A DNA stretch of 64,000 nt from Vibrio ziniensis (lineage in GTDB: Bacteria; Pseudomonadota; Gammaproteobacteria; Enterobacterales; Vibrionaceae), in assembly GCF_011064285.1 (NCBI RefSeq), contig NZ_CP049332.1, positions 558,001 to 622,000 on the forward strand, in the 5' to 3' direction. The translations under genes were made by a program, and so were the position numbers. Below, piece after piece: positions 50,063 through 59,848 of this stretch (its first letter is position 1; each line of letters starts with the position of its first letter). Under the pieces are notes generated by a model. That model was not told where the DNA came from. It did not search any database and saw nothing but the letters and a program-made list of their open reading frames with translations.

Positions 50063-51769
50063 TTACTGACAACTACCCGATTGTGCAATGATTTCTTCGG
50101 TAGTTAGAGCATCAGGTGAAACATAAGGGCTTAAGCCGCCTTTACCGGCAGTTGCCATGACGTAATCGGCCAAGTCTTGTCCGGCTTCCATACGATTTTC
50201 TTCGATGGTTGACAGGCTAGCTGAGTCATAATCGGTTCCCAATGCTGAAGGTACACTGCCATAGGTCACGCTTAAGTCACCGGCAGAACCTGTTAGCTGA
50301 CATTCACTGTTGGAATACCAAACATAGGTACCGTTTACACTTAGATTTGGTTCTCCATAGGTATCACTGTCTTTTAATTCACTGGAATCGAACAAGTTCT
50401 CTACCCAATAATCCAAATTGTCTCCCTTGGCATTATCTGGATTGTTCAGGAACATGTTGTCTTCGTATGCGATGGCACCGCCATCACGAACACTTAACAC
50501 CTTACGACGATATCCGTAGAACACGTTATTGAACATGTGTGATTGACCGAAACGCACCAATGGAACTCGGCGAGCGGTGCTAGCAAAGTCTTCATCATTA
50601 GGGTCTGTGCGGGTGTAGGTATCATCTGTAGTCACAAACAAGTTGTTGTGAATAGTGGTGCGAATATTTTGGTTTATTGGACGACTGTCACTAGAGCCGT
50701 GTAGGGCAGCCCGTAGCACATTTTCAAGTTTGTTGAAGGAAACGGTGATGTTATATGCTCCTTGCTTTACATCGAAGGCTGAGTCACCGGTTTCTTCAAA
50801 GGTGTTCTGGTGGATCCAGATGTCATGTGATTGGCCAGTTGAACGAATCATGTCTGGATCGGCCAAGTGGTCTTCAGTGTGACCACCACCAATGAATTCC
50901 ATATTAGTAATGATCACGTTCTCGGAAGGCACACTATCACCGTCACCAATTTCGAATCCACTGTATTTAAAGTAAGCGTTGGCACCTCGGCCATCGATGG
51001 TGGTGTTCGAACTAATCATCGGTACCGCTAAGGCACTAGCGACACTTGAAACATTGAGTTTTTCGTTGAAGAAGGTGTCGTCGCACTCATCGCTGCTAAC
51101 GCTATTGTTTTCGCACCATAGTTCAGGGTTGAGACATTCAGCTTCAGTTGCACCGCCCAAAGCAGATAAGACGGCTGAATTGGTACAAGCCAAACGGTAC
51201 ATGGCGATGTCGGCTTTGTCGGCAAAGTCATCTTTGTCGAAAACGATCCAGTTGTAGCTATCGCTTTGAACTGCGTCCAGAACTTTTTGTTCAACTAGCG
51301 TACCATCGGTTGGTTTTTTTATTACGATCAGATTGCTGTTTCCGCTTTCATCGTAGCCACCAGTTGCAGCAGCTCCGTATCCTACTGGGGTTCCGAGACT
51401 TTCGGCTAAACACTGTACAATTTCTTGTTCGGTGAAGTTAGTTTCATCCCAGTTTACCGAATCATCGCTGATTAACGTTGCGCAGGTAATATCTGTGCTT
51501 GTATCTGTGGTGTCGCTATCGGAGTTTTCAGAGCTATCAGAGCTATCAGAGCTATCAGAGCTATCAGAGCTATCAGAGCTATCAGAGTCGTCGGAACTAT
51601 CAGAACTATCGGTACTATCATTGACTGGAGTTGTGACACTGCTTGAATCATCGCTATCGTTAACATTCGAGGTGTCACCGCCACCACCACCGCCACCACA
51701 CGATGTGACAGCTAACAGTAACAAATAAGCCAATGGCTTAAGAGTTAAAGTATTCCCCTTTCTTATCAT
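50063..51769 (-). CDS. Secreted pectate lyase lipoprotein (polysaccharide lyase family 1)
   Basis: A 568-residue exported lyase. The N-terminus is a lipoprotein signal ('LAYLLLLAVTSC-GGGGGGG', lipobox at Cys24), followed by polyglycine and an Asp/Ser-rich linker of about 65 residues built from DSS repeats. The catalytic domain (from about residue 150) is a right-handed beta-helix of the PelB/PL1 type: 'NTTIDGRGANAYFKYSGFEI', 'SENVIITNMEFIGG', 'DPDMIRSTGQSHDIWIHQNTF', 'DSAFDVKQGAYNITVSFNKL', 'RRVPLVRFGQSHMFNNVFYG'. It should cut polygalacturonate by beta-elimination outside the cell. A 16-bp palindrome lies upstream. Confidence 0.9.
   Translation of the reverse strand: MIRKGNTLTLKPLAYLLLLAVTSCGGGGGGGDTSNVNDSDDSSSVTTPVNDSTDSSDSSDDSDSSDSSDSSDSSDSSDSSENSDSDTTDTSTDITCATLISDDSVNWDETNFTEQEIVQCLAESLGTPVGYGAAATGGYDESGNSNLIVIKKPTDGTLVEQKVLDAVQSDSYNWIVFDKDDFADKADIAMYRLACTNSAVLSALGGATEAECLNPELWCENNSVSSDECDDTFFNEKLNVSSVASALAVPMISSNTTIDGRGANAYFKYSGFEIGDGDSVPSENVIITNMEFIGGGHTEDHLADPDMIRSTGQSHDIWIHQNTFEETGDSAFDVKQGAYNITVSFNKLENVLRAALHGSSDSRPINQNIRTTIHNNLFVTTDDTYTRTDPNDEDFASTARRVPLVRFGQSHMFNNVFYGYRRKVLSVRDGGAIAYEDNMFLNNPDNAKGDNLDYWVENLFDSSELKDSDTYGEPNLSVNGTYVWYSNSECQLTGSAGDLSVTYGSVPSALGTDYDSASLSTIEENRMEAGQDLADYVMATAGKGGLSPYVSPDALTTEEIIAQSGSCQ
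51528..51617 (-). repeat. 9-bp coding tandem repeat (Asp-Ser-Ser linker)
   Basis: On the plus strand TCAGAGCTA is repeated six times exactly (51528-51581), followed by about four degenerate copies. It encodes the DSS-type linker of the pectate lyase. The frame is kept by the 9-bp unit. Confidence 0.9.
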
Positions 51770-51863
51770 GATACTAATCCTTCATTGAAATTGATTTAGC
51801 TTGGTTGCAGGCTTGGCCGTGAGAGCTGAACGAATCGCTGCTGGGCTTCCTCTGTCGAAATAC

Positions 51864-51879
51864 TGTTCAATATTGAACA
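51864..51879. promoter_or_regulatory. 16-bp palindrome upstream of the pectate lyase gene
   Basis: TGTTCAATATTGAACA is a perfect palindrome about 95 bp upstream of the lyase ATG (51769). It fits a dimeric repressor or activator site. It does not match the KdgR consensus as I know it. The rest of the gap (51880-52300) is AT-rich to 52020, then a stretch with a weak 60-codon ORF I do not support. Confidence 0.5.
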
Positions 51880-52303
51880 TCGGAGTCTATTTTGATGTTT
51901 ATTATTCTTAATAAAATATAGAAACCATGATTTATAAAATTTGGAATGGCGTTTCCATTTATAATTTATCAAAATAACATATGGTGCAAGTAAAGTTATA
52001 AGAAATGTATTATTCCATTTTTCAATGACAAGCCTGGTTTGCGCTAATCTTTTGGAGTCTCTGCTGGGAAACTCTAGCTCCTACTCCATGATGAGTGCAG
52101 CGGCAGAGTATTCTCAAGCGCCGAAAGTATTAGCCGCTAAAGCTTTTATGTCAGATTTTGCTTCGCTCGGTCGTCTCCGTCATCTTTTTTACTACCCATA
52201 CAAATAGTGGATTTCATTACGACTACCGAGTGTCCTCACTGATAGAAACATAACCAGGACGTAGTTAGATCCCTATAGTCATATGGTATTTCAACAACAA
52301 AAA

Positions 52304-52331
52304 AGGCGATGGATTTATGACCATCGCCTTA
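52304..52331 (-). terminator. Terminator after the 4HB chemoreceptor gene
   Basis: AAGGCGATGG (52304-52313) pairs with CCATCGCCTT (52322-52331). Read on the minus strand it is followed by a T-run, fitting the gene ending at 52358. Confidence 0.85.
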
Positions 52332-52357
52332 GTATTTATTTAAGCACTATTGCCGTT

Positions 52358-54001
52358 TTATACACGGAAGTGGCTAAGTTGTTCTTTCTGCTGCTCTGCT
52401 AGCGCAGAAAGCTCTTGGCTCGCTGCTGCAGACTGAGTAATACCCGCCACGTTTTGGCTAACCAATTCATAGATAGTTGCCAAGTTACGGTTAATATCCA
52501 CAGTAACATGGTTTTGTTCCTCAGAAGCGGCTGCAACTTGGGTGTTGATTCCACTTAACTCTGAAATCGCTTTGCTGATGTTGCTTAAGTACTCCCTTAC
52601 TTGATCGCCCAATGCTTGGTTGGTTTCGATCATTTTTAAGCTCATATTCATACTGTCATTAGCTACACCAGACTTGCTTTGTAGCTCTTCAATAATGATT
52701 TGAATCTCTTTGGTTGATTGTTGAGTTCGCGCGGCAAGCATGCGTACTTCATCTGCAACAACGGCGAAACCGCGCCCGCTTTCACCTGCACGAGCGGCTT
52801 CAATCGCTGCGTTTAAAGCAAGCAGGTTGGTTTGCTCAGAAATGCCTTCAATTACTTCTATGACTTGACCAATTTGCTCTGATTGTTCCTTTAAACCATT
52901 CACAACTAACGCAGCCTCATTAAGCTGACGTGCCATGTCAATATTCGCTTTATGGCTTTGCTCAAACATCACCAAGCTTTCTTTTGCTTGTAAATTTGCT
53001 TGCTGTGCTGCGTTTTCAGCATGGGAAGCGTTGTCAGTAACACTTTGAGCAGCACTTTCGAGTTGGTTAACTGCAGAAGCTACTTGTTCTACTTCTTGCT
53101 TTTCTTGGTCTGAGTTAACACTGGATTGAGTCATTACCGCCGCCAACTCAGTCGCTGCAGATGCAACTTCAACACTAATACGAATTAATGTCTCTACTGT
53201 TGTGCGTAATTGGTTCGTAGTTGCATTTATATCGCGGGTCAGTGCCGTCACCTCATTATTGCCTTCCACTTTTGCTTCAACTAACAAATTTCCTTTTGCA
53301 ATTTCACGCATAGTTAATTGTAGGTTTTGAATCGGTTTAACAATGATGCCAGCTAGAAGCCAGCTACACAGTGCCGCAAGTAATAAGACAGTGATAAAAC
53401 CCATCATTGAGTTTTGCATCACAGAAGCGTGCTGCTGTTCAGAAGTGTGCACGGATTTCAGTGCAAGAAGATTAAGTTTACTTGAAAGCTCTTCAATTGC
53501 TTTGACCATTTGAGCACCTGCGTCTCGGTACGCTACTGAAGCTTGCTGATACTGGTGATCAAAATTGGAATCAAGATTAGACTGGCTATGTTTTGTTTTA
53601 AGCAGGGGAATCATAGTGTTCAGTGAGTAATCAACATAGTTCTTCATCGCTTTCTGTAGTGAAGATACTTCTGACTGTAGACCTGTAATAGTATTGAGGG
53701 ATTGAAGATGCTTAATGTTTTTAGCTTCATTCTCTTTCAATACTGATTGAAGACGTGCCACTTCTTCAGGTGTAAACAAACTGTAGATAGCACTGATACG
53801 CATACTGTAGGTGTTATTAATGATGTTTGTTATATCATCTTTGTGTTCAATGAGTTGTTCAGTGGATTGAGTAACGTTTTTGAACGCAGTTTTTAGGCTG
53901 GATGAGCTATAAGTAATACCGGCAATAAGAAGTAGCATTGTAATGAATACAGGAACTACGACTTGCAACTTGATAGACAATGCGGAGATCAGCTTACGCA
54001 T
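52358..54001 (-). CDS. Methyl-accepting chemotaxis protein
   Basis: A 547-residue transmembrane chemoreceptor. The first helix is at about residues 12-32. A periplasmic four-helix-bundle-like sensor follows (about 35-195), then a second helix (about 200-220), a HAMP domain ('[40 protein letters not shown]') and the signalling domain with the conserved hairpin '[41 protein letters not shown]'. The ligand is unknown. It is a single gene, upstream of and divergent from pstS. Confidence 0.93.
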   Translation of the reverse strand: MRKLISALSIKLQVVVPVFITMLLLIAGITYSSSSLKTAFKNVTQSTEQLIEHKDDITNIINNTYSMRISAIYSLFTPEEVARLQSVLKENEAKNIKHLQSLNTITGLQSEVSSLQKAMKNYVDYSLNTMIPLLKTKHSQSNLDSNFDHQYQQASVAYRDAGAQMVKAIEELSSKLNLLALKSVHTSEQQHASVMQNSMMGFITVLLLAALCSWLLAGIIVKPIQNLQLTMREIAKGNLLVEAKVEGNNEVTALTRDINATTNQLRTTVETLIRISVEVASAATELAAVMTQSSVNSDQEKQEVEQVASAVNQLESAAQSVTDNASHAENAAQQANLQAKESLVMFEQSHKANIDMARQLNEAALVVNGLKEQSEQIGQVIEVIEGISEQTNLLALNAAIEAARAGESGRGFAVVADEVRMLAARTQQSTKEIQIIIEELQSKSGVANDSMNMSLKMIETNQALGDQVREYLSNISKAISELSGINTQVAAASEEQNHVTVDINRNLATIYELVSQNVAGITQSAAASQELSALAEQQKEQLSHFRV

Positions 54002-54295
54002 GATTAACCCTTTTTGGAAATGATAGTAGTTATTATTTGATCAATTTATTATTTGATAAAATTATCATTCATCTGATCTTATCTACTTACCACAATTTTT
54101 CAATTAATTCCGGCCTCAAAATAATCAAAAAATGACGACAATCTACTCAATCATGCTGGTTTTTGCTTTGGTGATGCATTTTTGTACGAATGAGACCGTT
54201 CCCGAAAGTGGTTTCGTGCTAGCTTGAGTTTTGAATGCATTTATTTGAGCAAATATTTCAATTTGTCATGGAGTTTTCAACGAACTGAAACACAA

Positions 54296-54314
54296 CTGTC
54301 ATATTTCGATTCTA
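54296..54314 (+). promoter_or_regulatory. Candidate Pho box upstream of pstS
   Basis: CTGTCATATTTCGATTCTA starts with a perfect CTGTCAT half-site; the second half-site is poor. Another TTGTCAT lies at about 54273. It is 60-80 bp before pstS, so PhoB control is likely on family grounds. The 374-bp gap otherwise holds the divergent chemoreceptor promoter region. Confidence 0.45.
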
Positions 54315-54375
54315 AAGTGAATCTCGTTCCAGTAAATCAACGGCAAATGAATTAGCCACTTAAGGAAAGAATGTG

Positions 54376-55197
54376 ATGAAAAAGACAGTAATCGGTGCAA
54401 TCGCTCTTTTAGGCGCACTAGCAATTAACCCTGTTTCAGCAAAAGAAACTATCTCTGCAGTGGGTTCTAGCAGCGTAACACCACTGATGGAAGTTTTCTC
54501 AGAAACATACATGAAAACAAACTCGGACGTTTTTATTGAAGTACAAGGACCAGGTTCTTCTGCAGGTATCAAAGCAGCGAAAAACGGAAGCGCACATATC
54601 GGTATGTCTTCTCGTGGATTGAAAGACTCTGAAAAAGAAGCAAACCTGGTAGAAGAAGTCATTGCTCGTGACGGCATCGCAGTGGTTGTACACCCAAGTA
54701 ACAAAGTGAAAGGTCTGACTGCTGAACAAGTTTCTGAAATCTACAAAGGTGAAATCACTAACTGGAAACAAGTTGGTGGTGAAGACAAGCCAATCGTAGC
54801 CATTACTCGTGACACTGCTTCAGGTACTCGCGGCGCATTCGAAGAAATCATGGAACTTAAGAAAAAGGTTTCTGGTAAAGAAGTTTCCGCTATCTCTCAA
54901 CGTGCTCAAGTTGCGAACGGTAACGGTGGTTTGAAAACAATGGTTGCTTCTAACCCATACTCAATCGGCTACATCTCTCTAGGTACAGTAGACGGTTCTG
55001 TTCATGCCCTAGCAATCGACGGTACTCCTGCGACTATCGATAATGTTAAATCAGGTTCTTACAAAGTTGCTCGTCCTTTCCTAGTTCTTTACAAGAAAGG
55101 TGCACCATCTGCAGAAGCGCAAAAATTCCTTGATTGGATGCTAACTGATGAAGCTCAAAAGATCGTTGCTTCACACCACTACATCTCAGTTAATTAA
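54376..55197 (+). CDS. pstS: PstS, periplasmic phosphate-binding protein
   Basis: A 273-residue protein with a signal peptide ('MKKTVIGAIALLGALAINPVSA-K'). The mature N-terminus 'ETISAVGSSSVTPLMEVFSETYMK' holds the phosphate-binding GSSSVTPL loop. 'GIAVVVHPSNKVKGLTAEQVSEIYKGEITNWKQVGG' and 'RDTASGTRGAFEEIM' are also standard for the PstS family. It captures phosphate for the PstCAB importer. Start: ATG 54376 after AAGGAA; a GTG lies one codon upstream. Confidence 0.95.
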   Translation: MKKTVIGAIALLGALAINPVSAKETISAVGSSSVTPLMEVFSETYMKTNSDVFIEVQGPGSSAGIKAAKNGSAHIGMSSRGLKDSEKEANLVEEVIARDGIAVVVHPSNKVKGLTAEQVSEIYKGEITNWKQVGGEDKPIVAITRDTASGTRGAFEEIMELKKKVSGKEVSAISQRAQVANGNGGLKTMVASNPYSIGYISLGTVDGSVHALAIDGTPATIDNVKSGSYKVARPFLVLYKKGAPSAEAQKFLDWMLTDEAQKIVASHHYISVN

Positions 55198-55217
55198 GAT
55201 TTAAATAATAAATTTTG

Positions 55218-55244
55218 CTCAGCCCGCATTTGGGCTGGGCTTTT
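55218..55244 (+). terminator. Hairpin between pstS and pstC
   Basis: AGCCC (55221-55225) pairs with GGGCT (55232-55236) inside GCTCAGCCC/GGGCTGGGC, then TTTT. It probably attenuates transcription so that PstS exceeds the membrane subunits, as in other pst operons. Confidence 0.7.
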
Positions 55245-55306
55245 GTATTACATACCGACGAACTGATACGTTTTAGCTTGCTCGGTAGGTGAGATTGAGA
55301 ACATCT

Positions 55307-56233
55307 ATGACCATCGCAAATAGTGAAAAGCTTATGGATATCGAAAAAACGCAAGCAAAACGTAAGTTGCGCGTGCAGAAAAGAGTCGATTGGAAAGAGC
55401 GTTTCTTCCACGGTTTGTTTTTAACAAGTGCCGTTATCGGTATTGTTTCTTTATCTGTTATTGCCTACTTCATCGTTAAAGAGAGTATTCCGGCATTCCA
55501 AGAAGCAGGTGTTTCTGGAATCGTTCTAGGCCAAGATTGGCTGCCTCCTGCATTATACGGCGTCGCGACTATGATCGTGGCTTCTGTAGTATCTACCTTC
55601 GGTGCCGTTATTGTTGGTGTGCCGATTGGTGTACTTACAGCTGTTTTCATCGCTGAAATTGCGCCGAAAAGTGTGGCTGACGTGATTCGCCCTGCTGTTG
55701 AGCTGTTAGCTGGTATCCCTTCTGTGGTATATGGCTTCTTCGGCTTGGTTATCATCGTTCCTCTTATTCAGAACATCTTCCAAGTCCCAGCGGGTAACAC
55801 CATTCTTGCAGGTATCATCGTTCTTGGTGTGATGATTCTACCTACTGTAATCACGGTATCTGAGACGTCTATTCGTGCTGTGCCTCGCGCATACAAAGAA
55901 GGTTCATTAGCACTTGGCGCTTCTAACATTTATACCATTTTCAAACTTCTCGTTCCTGCAGCACGTTCAGGCATTATGACTGGTGTGATTCTAGGTATCG
56001 GTCGTGCTCTGGGTGAAACCATGGCAATCATCATGGTGATGGGTAACGCGCCTGCAATGCCAGAAGGTATTCTGGATTCTGCTCGTACTCTAACGGCAAA
56101 CATCGCGATTGAGATGTCTTACGCAAGTGGTGTTCACGCAAATGCTCTTTATGCAACAGGCGTTGTTCTGCTGGTGTTTATTATGATGCTTAACGCTGCT
56201 CTTCTGTACCTGAACCGTGAGAAAGCGAGGTAA
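55307..56233 (+). CDS. pstC: PstC, phosphate ABC transporter permease
   Basis: A permease of about 308 residues with six helices after a basic cytoplasmic N-terminus. 'GVPIGVLTAVFIAEIAPKSVADVIRPAVELLAGIPSVVYGFFGLVIIVPLI' and the EAA-like loop 'SETSIRAVPRAYKEGSLALGASNIYTIFKLLVPAARSGIMTGVILGIGRALGETMAIIMVMGN' identify PstC. The frame opens with GTG at 55289; I use the ATG at 55307. pstA follows after 5 bp. Confidence 0.95.
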   Translation: MTIANSEKLMDIEKTQAKRKLRVQKRVDWKERFFHGLFLTSAVIGIVSLSVIAYFIVKESIPAFQEAGVSGIVLGQDWLPPALYGVATMIVASVVSTFGAVIVGVPIGVLTAVFIAEIAPKSVADVIRPAVELLAGIPSVVYGFFGLVIIVPLIQNIFQVPAGNTILAGIIVLGVMILPTVITVSETSIRAVPRAYKEGSLALGASNIYTIFKLLVPAARSGIMTGVILGIGRALGETMAIIMVMGNAPAMPEGILDSARTLTANIAIEMSYASGVHANALYATGVVLLVFIMMLNAALLYLNREKAR

Positions 56234-56238
56234 TCAAC

Positions 56239-57126
56239 ATGGATCACGCAAAATACAATCAAGCGGACCGTGCAAAGCTAAAACAAGCACGTGAATTTAA
56301 AGATAACGTTTTACGCGTGCTTATCTGGTTTGCTGCGGCATTAACGGTTGGCTTTCTGTTCTGGATTATCTGGTACATATTATCGAACGGCTTAAAACAC
56401 GTTGATTGGGCATTCGTAACAGATAACTACACTCGTACTGGCGATGAGCACGGTATATTCCCGATGATCATCTCAACCATCTACATGGTTATCGCATCAA
56501 TAGCTGTAGCAGCACCAATGGGCATCATGACGGCGATATACCTCACCGAATATGCCAAAGTGGGCAGCAAGTTGGTGAAGGTTATTCGATTCTGTACTGA
56601 ATCATTGGCTGGTATTCCATCGATCATTTTCGGCTTGTTTGGTATGACTTTCTTCGTTGTCATTCTTGGGCTTGGATTTTCGATATTATCGGGTGCGTTA
56701 ACGCTGAGTATTTTGATTCTTCCAGTCATCATTCGTACCACTGAAGAAGCATTGATGGCGGTACCGCAAACTTACCGCGAAGGCTCTTACGGTCTTGGCG
56801 CTTCCAAAATTTACACCATTTGGCGTCTCATTTTACCAAGTGCGATTCCGGGTATTCTGACTTCCGTCATTCTGAGTATTGGTCGTGTAATTGGTGAGTC
56901 GGCTCCTGTGTTTTTAACCGCAGGTATGGTAGCGCGTGTTCCTGATTCACTATTAGATTCAGGCAGAACACTAACCGTTCACCTATACAAATTAACGACT
57001 GAGTTATTCACGATTGAAGAGTGGAACCAAGCGTATGGAACAGCGACTGTGCTGATTGTTGTAGTGTTGCTCATCAACATGGTAACCAAGTTAATCGCTA
57101 AGCGATTCAACACTGCAACTTACTAA
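56239..57126 (+). CDS. pstA: PstA, phosphate ABC transporter permease
   Basis: A 295-residue permease with six helices. '[50 protein letters not shown]' and '[58 protein letters not shown]' are characteristic of PstA. It partners PstC to form the phosphate channel. It sits 5 bp after pstC and 34 bp before pstB. Confidence 0.95.
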   Translation: MDHAKYNQADRAKLKQAREFKDNVLRVLIWFAAALTVGFLFWIIWYILSNGLKHVDWAFVTDNYTRTGDEHGIFPMIISTIYMVIASIAVAAPMGIMTAIYLTEYAKVGSKLVKVIRFCTESLAGIPSIIFGLFGMTFFVVILGLGFSILSGALTLSILILPVIIRTTEEALMAVPQTYREGSYGLGASKIYTIWRLILPSAIPGILTSVILSIGRVIGESAPVFLTAGMVARVPDSLLDSGRTLTVHLYKLTTELFTIEEWNQAYGTATVLIVVVLLINMVTKLIAKRFNTATY

Positions 57127-57160
57127 TCCAAGACGACTGACAGAATTTAAGAGACAGAAA

Positions 57161-57910
57161 ATGAACAAATTTAATATTGAAAATCTAGATTTATTCTACG
57201 GTGAAAACCAAGCACTGAAATCTATTAACCTGCCAATTCCAACACGCCAAGTAACAGCACTGATTGGTCCATCAGGCTGTGGTAAATCTACACTTTTGCG
57301 TTGTTTAAACCGCATGAATGATTTGATTGAAGGCGTAACCATCAAAGGTAAACTGGAGATGGACGGTCAGGATATCTATGGCAACGTTGATGTTGCAGAC
57401 ATCCGTATACGCGTAGGTATGGTTTTCCAAAAGCCAAACCCATTCCCGATGAGCATCTACGAAAACGTTGCGTATGGTCTGCGTGCTCAAGGTGTAAAAG
57501 ATAAGAAACACATTGATGAAGTGGTGGAACGCTCGCTGCGTGGCGCAGCACTTTGGGATGAAGTGAAAGATCGTTTGAAATCGCACGCATTTGGTTTATC
57601 TGGTGGTCAACAACAACGCCTATGTATTGCTCGCACTATCGCAATGGAACCTGATGTCATTCTGATGGATGAACCAACGTCTGCACTGGATCCAATCGCG
57701 ACGCATAAAATTGAAGTACTGATGGAAGAGTTAAAGAAAAACTACACCATCGTTATCGTAACGCACTCAATGCAGCAAGCTCGCCGTATTTCAGACCGCA
57801 CAGCATTCTTCCTAATGGGAGAGTTAGTGGAGCACGACGATACACAAGTGATTTTCAACTCACCAAAAGATGACAGAACAAAGGGCTATGTGAACGGTGA
57901 TTTCGGTTAA
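57161..57910 (+). CDS. pstB: PstB, phosphate ABC transporter ATPase
   Basis: A 249-residue ATPase with Walker [11 protein letters not shown]-loop '[22 protein letters not shown]', signature '[33 protein letters not shown]' and switch His in '[14 protein letters not shown]'. The 'KPNPFP' Q-loop is specific to PstB. It powers phosphate import through PstCA. phoU does not follow; the next gene is on the opposite strand. Confidence 0.97.
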   Translation: MNKFNIENLDLFYGENQALKSINLPIPTRQVTALIGPSGCGKSTLLRCLNRMNDLIEGVTIKGKLEMDGQDIYGNVDVADIRIRVGMVFQKPNPFPMSIYENVAYGLRAQGVKDKKHIDEVVERSLRGAALWDEVKDRLKSHAFGLSGGQQQRLCIARTIAMEPDVILMDEPTSALDPIATHKIEVLMEELKKNYTIVIVTHSMQQARRISDRTAFFLMGELVEHDDTQVIFNSPKDDRTKGYVNGDFG

Positions 57911-58013
57911 TCGCCACAAGGTTATCAATAGCCGTTATCACTGTCTAATAAACGTCATCACTAACAACGCTTACTGGCTAAACACAATATAACTATAAAG
58001 CGATGGTAATCTT

Positions 58014-58041
58014 GCCCCTCACAATGAGGGGCCTTTTTTTT
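58014..58041. terminator. Terminator after pstB
   Basis: GCCCCTC (58014-58020) pairs with GAGGGGC (58026-58032), followed by a run of eight T. The GGDEF stop codon lies inside the stem. Confidence 0.85.
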
Positions 58042-59119
58042 GGTACTTCATTGCATACATCTTCTGGTCTGCAATGTGAATTAGCTGGTTGATATCGTCA
58101 CCATCCTGAGGATAGGAGCTTACACCGATACTGGTGTTTAATGGGCGGTATTGATTGTCGCCAACAACAAATTGTTGTTCAAAACATTGTTCGATCAGCG
58201 TTTGCATCCCTTCCAGTTCCAATTCATCTGCACTATTGATGATGATAGCAAATTCATCTCCACCCATACGGAACAGTTCAAAATCAAAGGTTGGGATATG
58301 AGATAAGCGTTTGGTGACTTGTTTTAATACGGAGTCACCAGCTAAATGCCCTAATTCATCGTTAATCGCTTTAAATCCATTCAAGTCTAAAAGAAACAGC
58401 GAATATTTATTGCTTTTAGGTCGTTGAGAAATGGATTGGAACATAGATAAGCGGTTACCAATATTTGTCAGAGGGTCAGTTAAAGCTAACAAACGATGGT
58501 ATTGAGCTTCTTTGTACCAGATAAAACTTACCAACCCGATAGAAAGAAATAGCAGCAAAATCAGTGCATATTGAATGTTAGTTACAAACTGAGCCTGTCG
58601 TTTCTGCACCAAATACATGGGGCTTTGAATTTTGAAATTATCGTTAATGTATTTTATAACATCTTGATAGAGCAATTCGGTTTTGGTGGTGAACTTCTCA
58701 AGAGATTGAGCGTCAGTAATATTGAGTAATAAAGGTTCGAGTAGTTTGTATTTGTCGAATGTTTTTTTGAAATAGTGCAAGGTACCATCGATTTCGAGGA
58801 ATTCATCTGCTTCGCTATTATGTAAAATTAGATCAAATCGGCTCCAGGTTAGTTCGTATTTCAGTTTCACATTCTCTAGGGTTTCTGGTGTATCTAATGC
58901 GTAAGGCATCACAGACACAAGCTCAGTAAACTCTTTGGTCAGATAAAACAAAAACCACGTCGCTTTATGCTGTTTATAAGTGTAAGAACGCGCCAAATCT
59001 TGCGTTGAAGTCAGGGTATAAAGATTGGCGATCATTAAAATAACAGAAACGAAAAGCAGTAACGTTTTTGTTCGCTGAATAATAGGATGTAGCTGTTTAC
59101 TATTAGGGGCTGCAATCAT
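58019..59119 (-). CDS. Membrane-bound GGDEF diguanylate cyclase
   Basis: A 366-residue protein with a helix at about residues 17-37, a periplasmic helical sensor region (about 40-180), a second helix (about 183-203) and a C-terminal GGDEF domain. The active-site motif is intact ('ELFRMGGDEFAIII'), as are 'DPLTNIGNRLSM' and 'LDLNGFKAINDELGHLAGD', so it should make cyclic di-GMP. No RxxD inhibitory site was obvious five residues before GGDEF. Its start overlaps the stop of the upstream periplasmic protein gene by 4 bp, suggesting that protein is its sensory partner. Confidence 0.92.
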   Translation of the reverse strand: MIAAPNSKQLHPIIQRTKTLLLFVSVILMIANLYTLTSTQDLARSYTYKQHKATWFLFYLTKEFTELVSVMPYALDTPETLENVKLKYELTWSRFDLILHNSEADEFLEIDGTLHYFKKTFDKYKLLEPLLLNITDAQSLEKFTTKTELLYQDVIKYINDNFKIQSPMYLVQKRQAQFVTNIQYALILLLFLSIGLVSFIWYKEAQYHRLLALTDPLTNIGNRLSMFQSISQRPKSNKYSLFLLDLNGFKAINDELGHLAGDSVLKQVTKRLSHIPTFDFELFRMGGDEFAIIINSADELELEGMQTLIEQCFEQQFVVGDNQYRPLNTSIGVSSYPQDGDDINQLIHIADQKMYAMKYQKKGPSL

Positions 59120-59586
59120 TTGTATTTAATTGAAATTTCTTTTATCTGCCACACCATTTGGGTGTGATATCCCGGGCTATCGGTTTGCGGGTACGTCGAC
59201 ATGTCGTAAATAAACCAGAATGGACCTTTGTCACGAACACGCATGGGCTCACCATCCAACGAATAAGCAACGATTGGCTTGTAACGTTTTAAATCATCAA
59301 TAGATGTAGAAGAGGAATAGTCATTCAAAGCAATGAAAGAAACACTGGCAACATTTTTTGCTTTAATATAGTTCAGTAAATCAAGCATGGTAAAACCAGT
59401 GAGGGAGATAGGTTGGTCGTTATCGCTCCATGGAGTGTGAGTAGTAAAAGCGGTAACGGGTAGTACACTTTTAAGTTGATTCATCGACATAACGATGGGC
59501 TCTTGATTCGGCAGCTTTATTGTTAAGTCATAAGCCGAAGCGAAAGTGCTCATAAAAAGTAGAGTTACTACTAAAATCCGTTTCAT
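59116..59586 (-). CDS. Periplasmic SUOX/molybdopterin-binding-fold-like protein, cysteine-free
   Basis: A 156-residue exported protein with a signal peptide ('RILVVTLLFMSTFASA-Y'). 'ISLTGFTMLDLLNYI', 'SFIALNDYSSSTSIDDLKRYKPIVAYSLDGEPMRVRDKGPFWFIYDM' follow the sulfite-oxidase-like molybdopterin-binding fold (compare G-V-x-L-x-D-L-L ... D-G-x-P-L). The protein has no Cys at all, so the molybdenum-ligating Cys of true enzymes is missing and it probably binds a ligand rather than catalysing redox chemistry. The 4-bp overlap with the diguanylate cyclase gene suggests a two-gene signalling unit. Confidence 0.75.
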   Translation of the reverse strand: MKRILVVTLLFMSTFASAYDLTIKLPNQEPIVMSMNQLKSVLPVTAFTTHTPWSDNDQPISLTGFTMLDLLNYIKAKNVASVSFIALNDYSSSTSIDDLKRYKPIVAYSLDGEPMRVRDKGPFWFIYDMSTYPQTDSPGYHTQMVWQIKEISIKYK

Positions 59587-59801
59587 TCTATTTATTCACT
59601 GTTATAAGTTGAGCGTTATAGTCGAGAAGTTTGCGCAGAATTTTCTTACAAAATTATACGGTGCATATCTAGCCAGTTCTATTTTTTATTAATAAAAATA
59701 GCATTTAAGTTAGGCGATTTTGGACTATACGTTGCGAAATTATGCAACAAAGTGAATTAAATTTTGAAAGGCATATGGCGAGGGTTTTATCTATTCAGAA
59801 A

Positions 59802-59830
59802 AAAGGCTTCAATCAATGAAGCCTTTTCTC
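59802..59830 (-). terminator. Terminator after the YjiH-family gene
   Basis: AAAGGCTTCA (59802-59811) pairs with TGAAGCCTTT (59817-59826), with flanking A/T runs. It serves the minus-strand gene ending at 59849. Confidence 0.8.
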
Positions 59831-59848
59831 GTTAAGTTCCAAGAGAAC

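Noticed and set aside
51432..51728. Plus-strand Ser/Glu/Leu-repeat ORF opposite the pectate lyase linker
   Set aside because: It is a shadow of the DSS-repeat DNA on the other strand.
52025..52207. 60-codon ORF upstream of the chemoreceptor terminator
   Set aside because: No ribosome site and no recognisable pattern; the composition is not convincingly coding.
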